Source: Candidatus Moraniibacteriota bacterium (GTDB taxonomy: Bacteria > Patescibacteriota > Minisyncoccia > Moranbacterales > GCA-2747515). Taken from it: 5,145 nt of DNA. Under the pieces are notes generated by a model. It was not told where the DNA came from and did not search any database. It saw nothing but the letters and a program-made list of their open reading frames with translations. Location of the stretch: assembly GCA_027016355.1 (NCBI GenBank), contig JALWAF010000100.1:1-5145 (forward strand). Direction: 5' to 3'. Shown here piece after piece: positions 1 through 4,254 of this stretch (positions are counted from its first letter, which is position 1; each line of letters begins with the position of its first letter). A program made the translations under genes and the position numbers.

Positions 1-1
1 T

Positions 2-250
2 TCAGATACTAATTTTTTACAAAAATTAAGAGGAAAATCAATTCCTGTAGATTTAGGATTTAATCAAAAAATTAGATTAGAAAATCTAGTACAACCACTA
101 ATTCAATACAAAAATGCTTTTAATAAAGCTGAATTTGCAATTGAATTAGAAAAATATTTTAAACCAGAAGGACTTGAAATTGCAAATGATTATAAATATA
201 AAAACAAAATACACTTAGAAAAAGTGTTATTTGTTGTCAGGAAATTATAA
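2..250 (+). CDS. 3' end of an unrecognised protein gene (82 codons visible)
   Basis: The frame is open from the window edge and ends at TAA 248-250; the start lies outside. The visible 82 residues are Lys/Asn/Ile-rich with almost exclusively A/T-ending codons, so this is more AT-rich than the rest of the window. The tail reads as alternating charged and hydrophobic stretches and ends in a strand-like KVLFVVRKL. Such an ending is seen at the C-terminus of some Rossmann-fold methyltransferases, but no catalytic motif is visible and I do not assign a function. It converges on the TrmB-type gene with a 28-bp gap (251-278), in which I see no convincing terminator hairpin. The frame is supported by being the only one open across this stretch and by its codon bias. 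Confidence 0.65.
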   Translation, partial: SDTNFLQKLRGKSIPVDLGFNQKIRLENLVQPLIQYKNAFNKAEFAIELEKYFKPEGLEIANDYKYKNKIHLEKVLFVVRKL

Positions 251-278
251 TTTTGTAAAACTTCTTTATAGTATTCTA

Positions 279-1013
279 TTATTTCAGCATCAACCAATTC
301 ATTTCAAAGATGCTTTTTAGAGTTTTGTAAATTCCTTCGCTTTCTATGATGAGCCCCAAACCGTCTTTAAATGACATAATGCCCACGTATCGTCCACCAT
401 ATAATGTTACGTCTACATACATCGGAAATTGTTCTTTAGAGCAAAGTCGCATGTCTCTCAAATGCTTTTTATCTAATCCTTTTAATTCATATGCATATTT
501 TATATCTGGTGCAATTGTTCTTTGCCAAATTTTATTTTCTACCCTTTTTATCACATAATAATCCCAAAGCCAATCAACATCAAAATATTCCAAAATATCT
601 TCTGTTGTCCATACTAAAGTTTCTTGATTATGATATCTAAGTGTATCTTTATAAATCTCCCTAATTCCTTCTTTTCCTTCATAATATCGTATTTTTGGCT
701 TTTTCTCTATATCATTAGTAATTGATAAAAGTCCCGGCATAATCTTTTCAAAAATAAGTTTTTTCTTTTCCAGTTTTTCACCTATTTTTTTAGGACTTAG
801 AGCATAATACAGTGTTTTTTTGCCAATTTTTGACATTTCAATATAACCTTTTTCCTTCAATGCCTCAATAACATGATATACAGTAGTTCTTTTTACACCT
901 GATTTCTTGGCAATCTGCTCAATATTAGCTTCCCCCAACTCTAAAAGCGCTAGATAAACATCCGCCTCTTTTTCATCAAAATTCAATTGTTGTAATTCTT
1001 TTTTGTATAACAT
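279..1013 (-). CDS. TrmB-family winged-helix transcriptional regulator
   Basis: Predicted cytoplasmic DNA-binding regulator of 244 aa. Residues about 10-72 form a winged helix-turn-helix of the TrmB type: a first helix pair (EADVYLALLELGEANIEQIA), a recognition helix around GVKRTTVYHVIEALKEKG (39-56), then a wing ending in TLYYALSP. A charged linker (73-106) leads to a C-terminal effector-like domain that begins with the family-typical YYEGKEGIREIYKDTL (110-125). Classical archaeal TrmB proteins bind sugars through this part; short bacterial relatives like this one have no known ligand. The gene is second in a minus-strand operon: its ATG begins two bases after the TAG of the ATPase gene, and I see no clear Shine-Dalgarno site, so translation is probably coupled. 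The palindrome upstream of the operon is the natural candidate for its operator. Family assignment is confident; ligand and regulon are unknown. Confidence 0.92.
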   Translation of the reverse strand: MLYKKELQQLNFDEKEADVYLALLELGEANIEQIAKKSGVKRTTVYHVIEALKEKGYIEMSKIGKKTLYYALSPKKIGEKLEKKKLIFEKIMPGLLSITNDIEKKPKIRYYEGKEGIREIYKDTLRYHNQETLVWTTEDILEYFDVDWLWDYYVIKRVENKIWQRTIAPDIKYAYELKGLDKKHLRDMRLCSKEQFPMYVDVTLYGGRYVGIMSFKDGLGLIIESEGIYKTLKSIFEMNWLMLK

Positions 1014-1015
1014 TT

Positions 1016-2158
1016 CTACATTATAAACTTTGAATAATTTTCAGATGTTATAATTTCATATTTTGCATCTGGATATGTTTCTGACCACAACTTCGGAACC
1101 TTGCTTTTTTTCCGGGTATTCCATTTGAATTCATAACCGCTTAACTTATCATCAACCTCCTCTAACCAATCAATTTCTTGCCCATCATAACTGCGCCAAA
1201 AATAATTATTACTGAACGTACGTTCATACATTTGTTTTTTGATTCTTTCTATAATAAGAAAGTTTTCCCATAATCCTCCAATATCATTGCGCAAATGCAG
1301 TGAGTTAAAATTATTGATCAAAGTATTTCTAATCCCCAGATCATAAAAGAAAATCTTTTTTGATTTTTTAATAGTCCTTCTTTTATTTTTTGCATATGGG
1401 TGCAATCTAAATATCACAAAATTCTTTTCCAATAAATCTATATATTTTTCAACAGTATTTTTGTTAATACCTATAGTAGATGCTAACTCAGTATAAGAGA
1501 CCTCTGAGCCCAACTGTAACGCCAAAGCCTCCAAAAGAGTTCTTAAGACATTGGAGTTTTTGATTTCTTGAAATTCCAAAATATCTTTATACAATTGACT
1601 TGAAGCGAGCTCTCCTAAAACCTCTCTTTTATCATCAAATGTATCTTGATTCACAACAACATCTGGATAGCTTCCATATATCAAATGTTCTTCAAGTTTT
1701 TTATTAGCCAATAATAAATCATTTGAATATAACTCACTAAAGCTAAATGGATATAGTGTGTATACGTATTTGCGACCTGTAAGAGGCTCCTCTGTTTGAT
1801 CTAATAAATTAAAACTGGATGAACCTGTGACTAATATTTGAACATCTTTCCCATAGTAATCCACCAATAACTTTAATGTCTGGCCTATACTATTGACTTT
1901 TTGACCTTCGTCAATAAATACTATTTTTGCATCATTTACTAACCCTGTGAGATATGTTATGTCTTTTTCTGATAACATTTCTCTTTCCGTAGGATTATCG
2001 CAATTAATTTTTTTTACCTTTAACCCTTTATTTTCAAAGTCAGTCAATATTTTTTTAGATAATGTAGTCTTACCTACTTGCCGTGGACCAGTCAATATTA
2101 TTGCTTTTCCCTTAAAAAAACGATCTTTTAACACTTTTTCCAATATTCGATTAACCAT
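1016..2158 (-). CDS. AAA ATPase with DUF4143 C-terminal domain
   Basis: 380-aa ATPase, full length for its family. Residues 20-31 hold the Walker A motif (GPRQVGKT at 24-31), 79-84 the Walker B (IVFIDE), 109-116 a sensor-1-like LVTGSSSF, and 126-129 the LTGR typical of this group, followed by YPFSFSE (136-142). A winged helix lies at about 218-247 (SYTELASTIGINKNTVEKYI) and FYDLGIRN at 271-278. The C-terminal part has EID (328-330) and EFK (343-345), spaced like the E-x-D and E-x-K elements of PD-(D/E)XK nuclease-like folds. This layout is that of the widespread AAA-plus-DUF4143 proteins, whose biological role is not established; whether the nuclease-like residues are catalytic is unknown. 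It is the first gene of the operon with the TrmB-type regulator. The ATG lies at most a few bases downstream of a TATAAG box, so the mRNA may be leaderless or have a very short leader. Confidence 0.95.
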   Translation of the reverse strand: MVNRILEKVLKDRFFKGKAIILTGPRQVGKTTLSKKILTDFENKGLKVKKINCDNPTEREMLSEKDITYLTGLVNDAKIVFIDEGQKVNSIGQTLKLLVDYYGKDVQILVTGSSSFNLLDQTEEPLTGRKYVYTLYPFSFSELYSNDLLLANKKLEEHLIYGSYPDVVVNQDTFDDKREVLGELASSQLYKDILEFQEIKNSNVLRTLLEALALQLGSEVSYTELASTIGINKNTVEKYIDLLEKNFVIFRLHPYAKNKRRTIKKSKKIFFYDLGIRNTLINNFNSLHLRNDIGGLWENFLIIERIKKQMYERTFSNNYFWRSYDGQEIDWLEEVDDKLSGYEFKWNTRKKSKVPKLWSETYPDAKYEIITSENYSKFIM

Positions 2159-2220
2159 ATTTCTTATAATTTAGTTATTACATTGACTAAATTTCTTATA
2201 ATTTAGTCAATACTTATACT
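2159..2220 (-). promoter_or_regulatory. Operator palindrome and promoter region of the ATPase-TrmB operon
   Basis: A perfect 10-bp inverted repeat, TTGACTAAAT (2183-2192) and ATTTAGTCAA (2201-2210), flanks an 8-bp spacer. A 17-bp direct repeat (ATTTCTTATAATTTAGT) occurs at 2159-2175 and 2191-2207, exactly 32 bp (about three helical turns) apart. The upstream site is therefore complete, while a second, half-degraded site abuts the start codon. On the minus strand TATAAG occurs at 2168-2163, 2200-2195 and 2218-2213, giving possible -10 boxes, but no strong -35 is correctly spaced. Binding by the operon's own TrmB-type regulator is inference. Confidence 0.6.
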
Positions 2221-2227
2221 TTAGCAC

Positions 2228-2266
2228 GGGTTAAAGTGATAGTCAACTACTGTTTTAACCCTTTTT
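2228..2266 (+). terminator. Terminator-like hairpin without an obvious upstream gene
   Basis: GGGTTAAA (2228-2235) pairs perfectly with TTTAACCC (2254-2261). The stem continues inward with wobble pairs to a tight TCAA loop (2243-2246) and is followed by a run of T (2262-2266). The orientation is that of an intrinsic terminator on the + strand, yet nothing on the + strand ends here. It may insulate P1 from upstream antisense transcription, or it may be a remnant. Confidence 0.5.
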
Positions 2267-2285
2267 ATACATAAATCTCCTACCC

Positions 2286-2312
2286 TTGTCATCCCGGGCT
2301 TGATCCTGGATC
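2286..2312. repeat. Decayed GC-rich interspersed palindromic repeat
   Basis: TTGTCATCCCGGGCTTGATC begins at 2287, and ATCCCGG (2291-2297) faces CCTGGAT (2305-2311) with one mismatch. Similar TCATCCCGGGCTTGA..CCGGGAT repeats are familiar as intergenic hairpin repeats in many bacterial genomes. Its GC content contrasts sharply with the AT-rich surroundings. A single, imperfect copy is present in the window. Confidence 0.45.
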
Positions 2313-2356
2313 TAACTTTTACGTGATTAATTCCCCAAAATTTCATTTCACTCACA

Positions 2357-2420
2357 ACTTTGTCGACAAAATGGTTGATATTTATATTATAGCAGCAATA
2401 TTCTACTTTGTCAATAAAAT
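2357..2420. repeat. Pair of operator-like sites upstream of P1
   Basis: ACTTTGTCGACAAAAT (2357-2372) contains the perfect 12-bp palindrome TTTGTCGACAAA (2359-2370). ACTTTGTCAATAAAAT (2405-2420) matches it at 14 of 16 positions, 48 bp further on. Their position 65-130 bp upstream of the P1 -35 box suggests regulator binding sites. No matching regulator is identifiable. Confidence 0.35.
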
Positions 2421-2432
2421 AAAGGCTTTTTG

Positions 2433-2478
2433 AGATATTTTATAAAAAGATATTTTACAAAATTTGACATATTTGACA
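2433..2478. repeat. Short direct repeats just upstream of the P1 -35 box
   Basis: AGATATTTTA occurs at 2433-2442 and 2448-2457 (15-bp period). ATTTGACA occurs at 2462-2469 and 2471-2478 (9-bp period), followed by the P1 -35 TTGACA at 2485. They could be activator sites, alternative -35 boxes or AT-rich chance repeats. Confidence 0.3.
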
Positions 2479-2484
2479 GAATTA

Positions 2485-2513
2485 TTGACAAAAGACTGAA
2501 AATAATGTATTAT
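2485..2513 (+). promoter_or_regulatory. Promoter P1 for the right-hand block
   Basis: TTGACA (2485-2490) is a perfect -35 box. It is followed by a 17-bp spacer and TATTAT (2508-2513), five of six bases of the -10 consensus. Transcription would start near 2520, exactly where the first leader hairpin begins. This is the best sigma-70-type promoter in the window and faces the small genes at 2704 and beyond. Confidence 0.75.
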
Positions 2514-2519
2514 GTACTA

Positions 2520-2703
2520 TTACGATGAGGAAGTCAAAAAGACAACTAAATCGTAACAAACAGTTCTTTACAAAAAATCTCAAAAACAGTCGGGCTTCTA
2601 TAACCGACATAAAAGGCACTAGGCAGCCAATATTCCAATGGGGAATAAAAGTCATTATAATGACAAGCTGATGGTTTTTGAGGGAGATTATAGGAGATCT
2701 ATC
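2520..2703 (+). promoter_or_regulatory. Structured 5' leader of the 169-aa gene
   Basis: About 185 nt lie between P1 and the preferred start codon. In order: TTACGAT (2520-2526) pairs with ATCGTAA (2550-2556) and encloses a small GTC/GAC stem; the boxA-like GTTCTTTA is at 2563-2570; GTCGG (2589-2593) pairs with CCGAC (2604-2608); TATTCC (2631-2636) pairs with GGAATA (2642-2647); and GTCATTATAATGAC (2651-2664) is a perfect 14-bp palindrome. The hairpin-then-boxA order at the very 5' end resembles rRNA operon leaders. No short leader peptide with a good SD is apparent. Confidence 0.55.
2561..2575 (+). promoter_or_regulatory. boxA-like motif, copy 1
   Basis: CAGTTCTTTACAAAA sits about 45 nt downstream of the P1 start and right after the TTACGAT/ATCGTAA hairpin. 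It resembles rrn boxA (E. coli GCTCTTTAAC, Gram-positive GTTCTTTGA). It matches the GTTCTTTAnnAAA pattern found three more times on the same strand. Confidence 0.5.
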
Positions 2704-2706
2704 ATG
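2692..2706 (+). promoter_or_regulatory. Ribosome binding site deciding the start at 2704
   Basis: AGGAGA (2692-2697) lies six bases before ATG 2704-2706, an ideal SD spacing. The in-frame upstream ATG at 2638 has no SD and sits in the loop of the TATTCC/GGAATA hairpin, so 2704 is preferred. Confidence 0.7.
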
Positions 2707-3213
2707 CTGAAATCTAATAATGCCGTCGCAATTCTGAACAATATCTCAGAAATGAAGCTTCAAAAAGTAGTTGAAGGGTACTTTATCCCAAACTCGATTT
2801 CACAGTCTGAATTAAAGAGGCTTGCTGAAGAAGAAATACAGGAATATCCTGAAAGCGGGATGAGTCTAGAAGAACTAATGGCTGAAATAGCCGAAGAGCA
2901 ACCCACGTACTGCAGAAATCCGGAGCTTGTACTTCCCGATTTTCTGGATGTACGAGAAACCGCCTTATTCCTCTATATGTTATTAACTTATTGGGGAAAT
3001 CAAGGCGTTAAGGCAGTACCTGATTGTGGTGACAAACTTACTGAAATCAGGTTTAAGCCCAGGTCATCCTGTTATAGATGCAGGAGTGGAGCAAAGTTCG
3101 TAAAAAAACTATTTGGTAAAAATTATAGGAAGCTACCTTTTATAAAAGATGGTATCTATGATTCCTATATAGTTATTACGGCTAAGTCCTTGCGAGAATT
3201 TGCCTACTCCTGA
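2704..3213 (+). CDS. Unrecognised 169-aa protein
   Basis: I do not recognise this family. The start is placed at 2704 because of the SD at 2692-2697; an in-frame ATG at 2638 would add 22 residues. The first third is helical and acidic (E36-E65 is rich in Glu, including LKRLAEEEIQEYPESGMSLEELM). The middle (77-98) has LPDFLDVRETALFLYMLLTYWG, a hydrophobic helix too short and mixed to call a membrane segment with confidence. The C-terminal half is basic and has a CxxC (C123, C126, in SSCYRCRSG); with C70 and C108 this could make a four-Cys metal site, but the spacing is irregular. No signal peptide is seen. Codon use is more GC-rich than in the left block. It is the first gene after promoter P1 and ends with TGA, followed by a strong hairpin at 3228. 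Function unknown. Confidence 0.75.
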   Translation: MLKSNNAVAILNNISEMKLQKVVEGYFIPNSISQSELKRLAEEEIQEYPESGMSLEELMAEIAEEQPTYCRNPELVLPDFLDVRETALFLYMLLTYWGNQGVKAVPDCGDKLTEIRFKPRSSCYRCRSGAKFVKKLFGKNYRKLPFIKDGIYDSYIVITAKSLREFAYS

Positions 3214-3227
3214 TCTCCACTGGTTTC

Positions 3228-3256
3228 TTGAAGTGTTCCAGTCAAAAACACTTCAA
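3228..3256 (+). other. Perfect hairpin after the 169-aa gene
   Basis: TTGAAGTGTT (3228-3237) and AACACTTCAA (3247-3256) form a perfect 10-bp stem with a 9-nt loop. No T-run follows, so it is not a classical terminator. It may protect the 3' end of the upstream message or begin the structured RNA that follows. Confidence 0.6.
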
Positions 3257-3265
3257 CCCATAGCA

Positions 3266-3305
3266 CTGCAAATGCAGCGTAGCCGATAAACTCGGCAAAT
3301 CCGAG
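3266..3305 (+). other. Small hairpin plus two mutually exclusive stems
   Basis: CTGC/GCAG (3266-3269, 3274-3277) forms a small hairpin. Next, GCCGA (3282-3286) can pair with TCGGC (3292-3296), while CTCGG (3291-3295) can pair with CCGAG (3301-3305). The two stems share 3292-3295 and cannot coexist, an arrangement common in RNA switches. The stems are short, so chance is possible. Confidence 0.35.
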
Positions 3306-3355
3306 CGACGATTGAGACGCGTTCATGAAATAGAAATATCTCAAAAAGGTTATTG

Positions 3356-3428
3356 GGTAAGAAACTTGAATCTAAGTTTCTTACCTCTCTAATCAAGATT
3401 GTGAAAAAGGTTCGCAATCTTGTAGGAG
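3356..3428 (+). repeat. Two-stem RNA element, copy A
   Basis: Stem I: GGTAAGAAACTT (3356-3367) pairs perfectly with AAGTTTCTTACC (3374-3385) over a 6-nt loop. Stem II: CAAGATTGTGAA (3394-3405) pairs with TTCGCAATCTTG (3411-3422), 12 pairs with one U-G, over a 5-nt loop. TAGGAG follows at 3423-3428, then the boxA-like motif. Copies B and C share this layout with compensatory changes in the stems. Confidence 0.75.
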
Positions 3429-3443
3429 CGGTTCTTTATAAAC
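3429..3443 (+). promoter_or_regulatory. boxA-like motif, copy 2
   Basis: CGGTTCTTTATAAAC, with GTTCTTTA at 3431-3438, begins one base after the TAGGAG of element copy A. No start codon lies at a usable distance from TAGGAG, so this is unlikely to be a translation start. Confidence 0.5.
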
Positions 3444-3451
3444 AAATAAAT

Positions 3452-3498
3452 CTGTACAAAATCCTTGCTAGTAGATTTTGGAGGTAATTTGTGTACAG
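3452..3498 (+). other. Nested hairpin resembling a shortened stem II
   Basis: CTGTACA (3452-3458) pairs with TGTACAG (3492-3498). Inside, CAAAATC (3457-3463) pairs with GATTTTG (3474-3480) and is followed by GAGG. CAAAATC/GATTTTG plus a purine-rich tail repeats the base of stem II in element copy C, so this may be a shortened relative. The outer and inner stems share two bases. Confidence 0.45.
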
Positions 3499-3542
3499 CG
3501 TTGCTTCTTGGTCGGTGCAACGTTATTAAAAAATCTGACCAA
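3498..3542 (+). other. H-type RNA pseudoknot
   Basis: Stem 1: CGTTGC (3499-3504) pairs with GCAACG (3517-3522), extendable by a G-U pair (3498/3523). Stem 2: TTGGTCGG (3508-3515), within the stem 1 loop, pairs with CTGACCAA (3535-3542), eight pairs with one G-U. Linkers are 3 nt, 1 nt and a 12-nt A/T-rich third loop, the proportions of a textbook H-type pseudoknot. Its role is unknown. Confidence 0.55.
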
Positions 3543-3543
3543 C

Positions 3544-3569
3544 CTTTATAGTTGTATATAACTATAAAG
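3544..3569 (+). other. Perfect 10-bp hairpin
   Basis: CTTTATAGTT (3544-3553) and AACTATAAAG (3560-3569) pair perfectly over a 6-nt loop, directly after the pseudoknot. No T-run follows. Confidence 0.6.
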
Positions 3570-3586
3570 AATCTATCAATCACTGT

Positions 3587-3659
3587 GGCGAGAAATCTCA
3601 ACTGATTTTTCTCGTCCCTCTTATCAAGATTATGAAAAAAGTTCATGATTTTGTAAGAG
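3587..3659 (+). repeat. Two-stem RNA element, copy B
   Basis: Stem I: GGCGAGAAA (3587-3595) pairs with TTTCTCGTC (3608-3616), one G-U. Stem II: CAAGATTATGAA (3625-3636) pairs with TTCATGATTTTG (3642-3653), 12 pairs with two wobbles, over a 5-nt loop. TAAGAG (3654-3659) replaces TAGGAG, and the expected boxA position reads ATTTTAATAATAAA (3661-3674), a degenerate match. This copy looks partly decayed downstream while keeping its stems. Confidence 0.7.
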
Positions 3660-3724
3660 AATTTTAATAATAAAATATAAACTTATCATTTGCGAAAAAA
3701 GATTATGTATGACGATTTTTGTAT

Positions 3725-3748
3725 ATTTGTCCATCGTTATGAACAAAT
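3725..3748 (+). other. Imperfect hairpin
   Basis: ATTTGT (3725-3730) pairs with ACAAAT (3743-3748). After one C/A mismatch, CAT (3732-3734) pairs with ATG (3739-3741) over a CGTT loop. The surrounding 3661-3815 holds little else I can support. Confidence 0.4.
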
Positions 3749-3815
3749 TTAGATATGCAAAAAAGCTTTATTTTAAGCGGATTATTAAGGTTTTATAGAG
3801 TCTAATTTTACCTTG

Positions 3816-3857
3816 TTGTCACATAGGGCCTGACAAATTCTGAAAAAGGTGTATAAT
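3816..3857 (+). promoter_or_regulatory. Promoter P2 with an inverted repeat over the -35
   Basis: CTGACA (3830-3835, five of six of consensus), a 16-bp spacer and a perfect TATAAT (3852-3857) predict a start near 3864. TTGTCA (3816-3821) and TGACAA (3831-3836) form an inverted repeat with a 9-bp gap; its right arm covers the -35, which suggests an operator. Confidence 0.6.
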
Positions 3858-3863
3858 AGATTT

Positions 3864-4058
3864 TTAGAAGTTAAAAAGTTAAATTGAAATTCAACATGAA
3901 TTACAAGAAAGATATAACAATCTGGAACAAGAAGAAACAATATCTCAAAAATATTGTTCTCAAAGATTTCTTTCAAAGATTTCAATTTTACAAAAAATAC
4001 TTCACAAAAAATATAATAATCGTATTACATCAATCACTTCGCAAGAAGTGATTTTTTT
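3864..4058 (+). ncRNA. Putative small RNA of about 195 nt from P2 to the terminator
   Basis: The unit is bounded by P2 and a strong intrinsic terminator. AAATTGAAAT (3881-3890) pairs perfectly with ATTTCAATTT (3979-3988), enclosing AACAATAT/ATATTGTT (3936-3943, 3951-3958) over a 7-nt loop. CAAAGATTTC is tandemly repeated at 3961-3970 and 3974-3983. A 51-codon frame from ATG 3896 to TGA 4049-4051 crosses it but has no SD, and its stop lies inside the terminator stem, so I favour RNA over protein. A very basic small peptide cannot be excluded. It matches no sRNA family that I recognise. Confidence 0.5.
4033..4058 (+). terminator. Strong intrinsic terminator
   Basis: ATCACTTC (4033-4040) and GAAGTGAT (4045-4052) pair perfectly over a GCAA tetraloop and run into seven T (4052-4058). 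It ends the P2 unit and lies between P1 and the two downstream genes, for which I find no good separate promoter. Confidence 0.85.
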
Positions 4059-4063
4059 ATACC

Positions 4064-4116
4064 TAACTTACCCACTGCGCATATCACAAAATGTGGTAAA
4101 TGCAGCAAGTAAGTTA
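4064..4116 (+). other. Long imperfect hairpin after the terminator
   Basis: TAACTTAC (4064-4071) and GTAAGTTA (4109-4116) close a long hairpin. Inside, GCAT/ATGC (4079-4082, 4100-4103) and ATCACA/TGTGGT (4083-4088, 4092-4097) continue the stem. It opens the leader of the Cys-rich gene. Confidence 0.55.
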
Positions 4117-4121
4117 AAAAA

Positions 4122-4228
4122 GAGTTTTGTGGGAGGGTAGTGATAATGAGCCTAATAACTGATTATGCGGAACAAAATAATAATAGTGTCCGGATATAAT
4201 CACAAAAACTCATTATCATCCCTTCCCA
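4122..4228 (+). promoter_or_regulatory. Leader of the Cys-rich gene with alternative long stems
   Basis: Fold one: TGGGA-GGG and TGATAATGAG (4130-4150) pair with CTCATTATCA and CCC-TCCCA (4209-4228), 18 pairs with small bulges; its loop contains a further stem (CGG-ACA near 4168 with TGTCCG near 4187). Fold two: GAGTTTTGTG (4122-4131) pairs with CACAAAAACTC (4201-4211) with one bulge. The two overlap at both ends, so they exclude each other or form a pseudoknot. ATCACAAAA occurs at 4083, 4199 and 4249, the last running into the SD, so TTTTGTG (4125-4131) could also pair beside the ribosome site. This resembles a regulatory switch; no known riboswitch core is recognised. Confidence 0.45.
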
Positions 4229-4234
4229 TAAAAG

Positions 4235-4249
4235 CAGTTCTTTATCAAA
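4235..4249 (+). promoter_or_regulatory. boxA-like motif, copy 3
   Basis: CAGTTCTTTATCAAA, with GTTCTTTA at 4237-4244, lies seven bases after the long stem ending at 4228 and just before the SD of the Cys-rich gene. Confidence 0.5.
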
Positions 4250-4254
4250 TCACA

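Larger units (their letters stand above)
3228..3660 (+). ncRNA. Candidate large structured non-coding RNA
   Basis: Over about 430 nt nearly every segment folds locally: the hairpin at 3228-3256, alternative stems at 3282-3305, two-stem element copy A (3356-3428), the boxA-like motif (3431-3438), nested hairpins at 3452-3498, the pseudoknot at 3498-3542, the perfect hairpin at 3544-3569 and two-stem element copy B (3587-3659). There is no open reading frame with an SD. Boundaries are uncertain: it may be part of the long transcript from P1 rather than a separate RNA, as no promoter is evident immediately upstream. It matches no RNA class that I recognise; RNase P RNA, tmRNA and tRNA were considered and their signatures are absent. 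Confidence 0.5.
3214..4060 (+). other. Gene-free, hairpin-dense stretch
   Basis: I find no credible protein gene in these roughly 850 bases; the possible frames on either strand run through hairpin arms and lack SD sites. The stretch instead holds a chain of perfect or near-perfect hairpins, two copies of the two-stem element, one boxA-like motif, an H-type pseudoknot, promoter P2, a putative small RNA and an intrinsic terminator, each listed separately. The part at 3661-3815 has only modest structure, chiefly the hairpin at 3725-3748. Confidence 0.7.

Noticed and set aside
346..558. Open frame of 70 codons on the + strand
   Set aside because: It lies fully opposite the well-supported TrmB-type gene, has no SD and no recognisable domain.
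1947..2174. Open frame of 75 codons on the + strand
   Set aside because: It is antisense to the ATPase Walker A/B region and ends in the operator palindrome; it is a shadow.
3394..3428. tRNA-like T-arm (GGTTCGCAATC) in element copy A
   Set aside because: No acceptor, D or anticodon arms can be built around it; the segment is part of stem II, which recurs twice with changed sequence.
3423..3428. TAGGAG as a ribosome binding site
   Set aside because: No ATG, GTG or TTG followed by an open frame lies at a suitable distance here or after the same box at 4502-4507.
3389..3646. Open frame of 85 codons on the minus strand
   Set aside because: It runs through the arms of two-stem elements A and B and the pseudoknot, so its internal repeat (FFHNLDKRDEK / LFHNLD) simply reflects those RNA repeats. 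There is no SD.
3785..3985. Open frame of 66 codons on the minus strand
   Set aside because: It crosses promoter P2 and the putative small RNA on the opposite strand, with no SD.
3896..4051. Possible 51-aa basic peptide on the + strand
   Set aside because: It has no SD, its stop is inside the terminator stem and its composition is just that of AT-rich DNA. It is kept only as a note under the small RNA.
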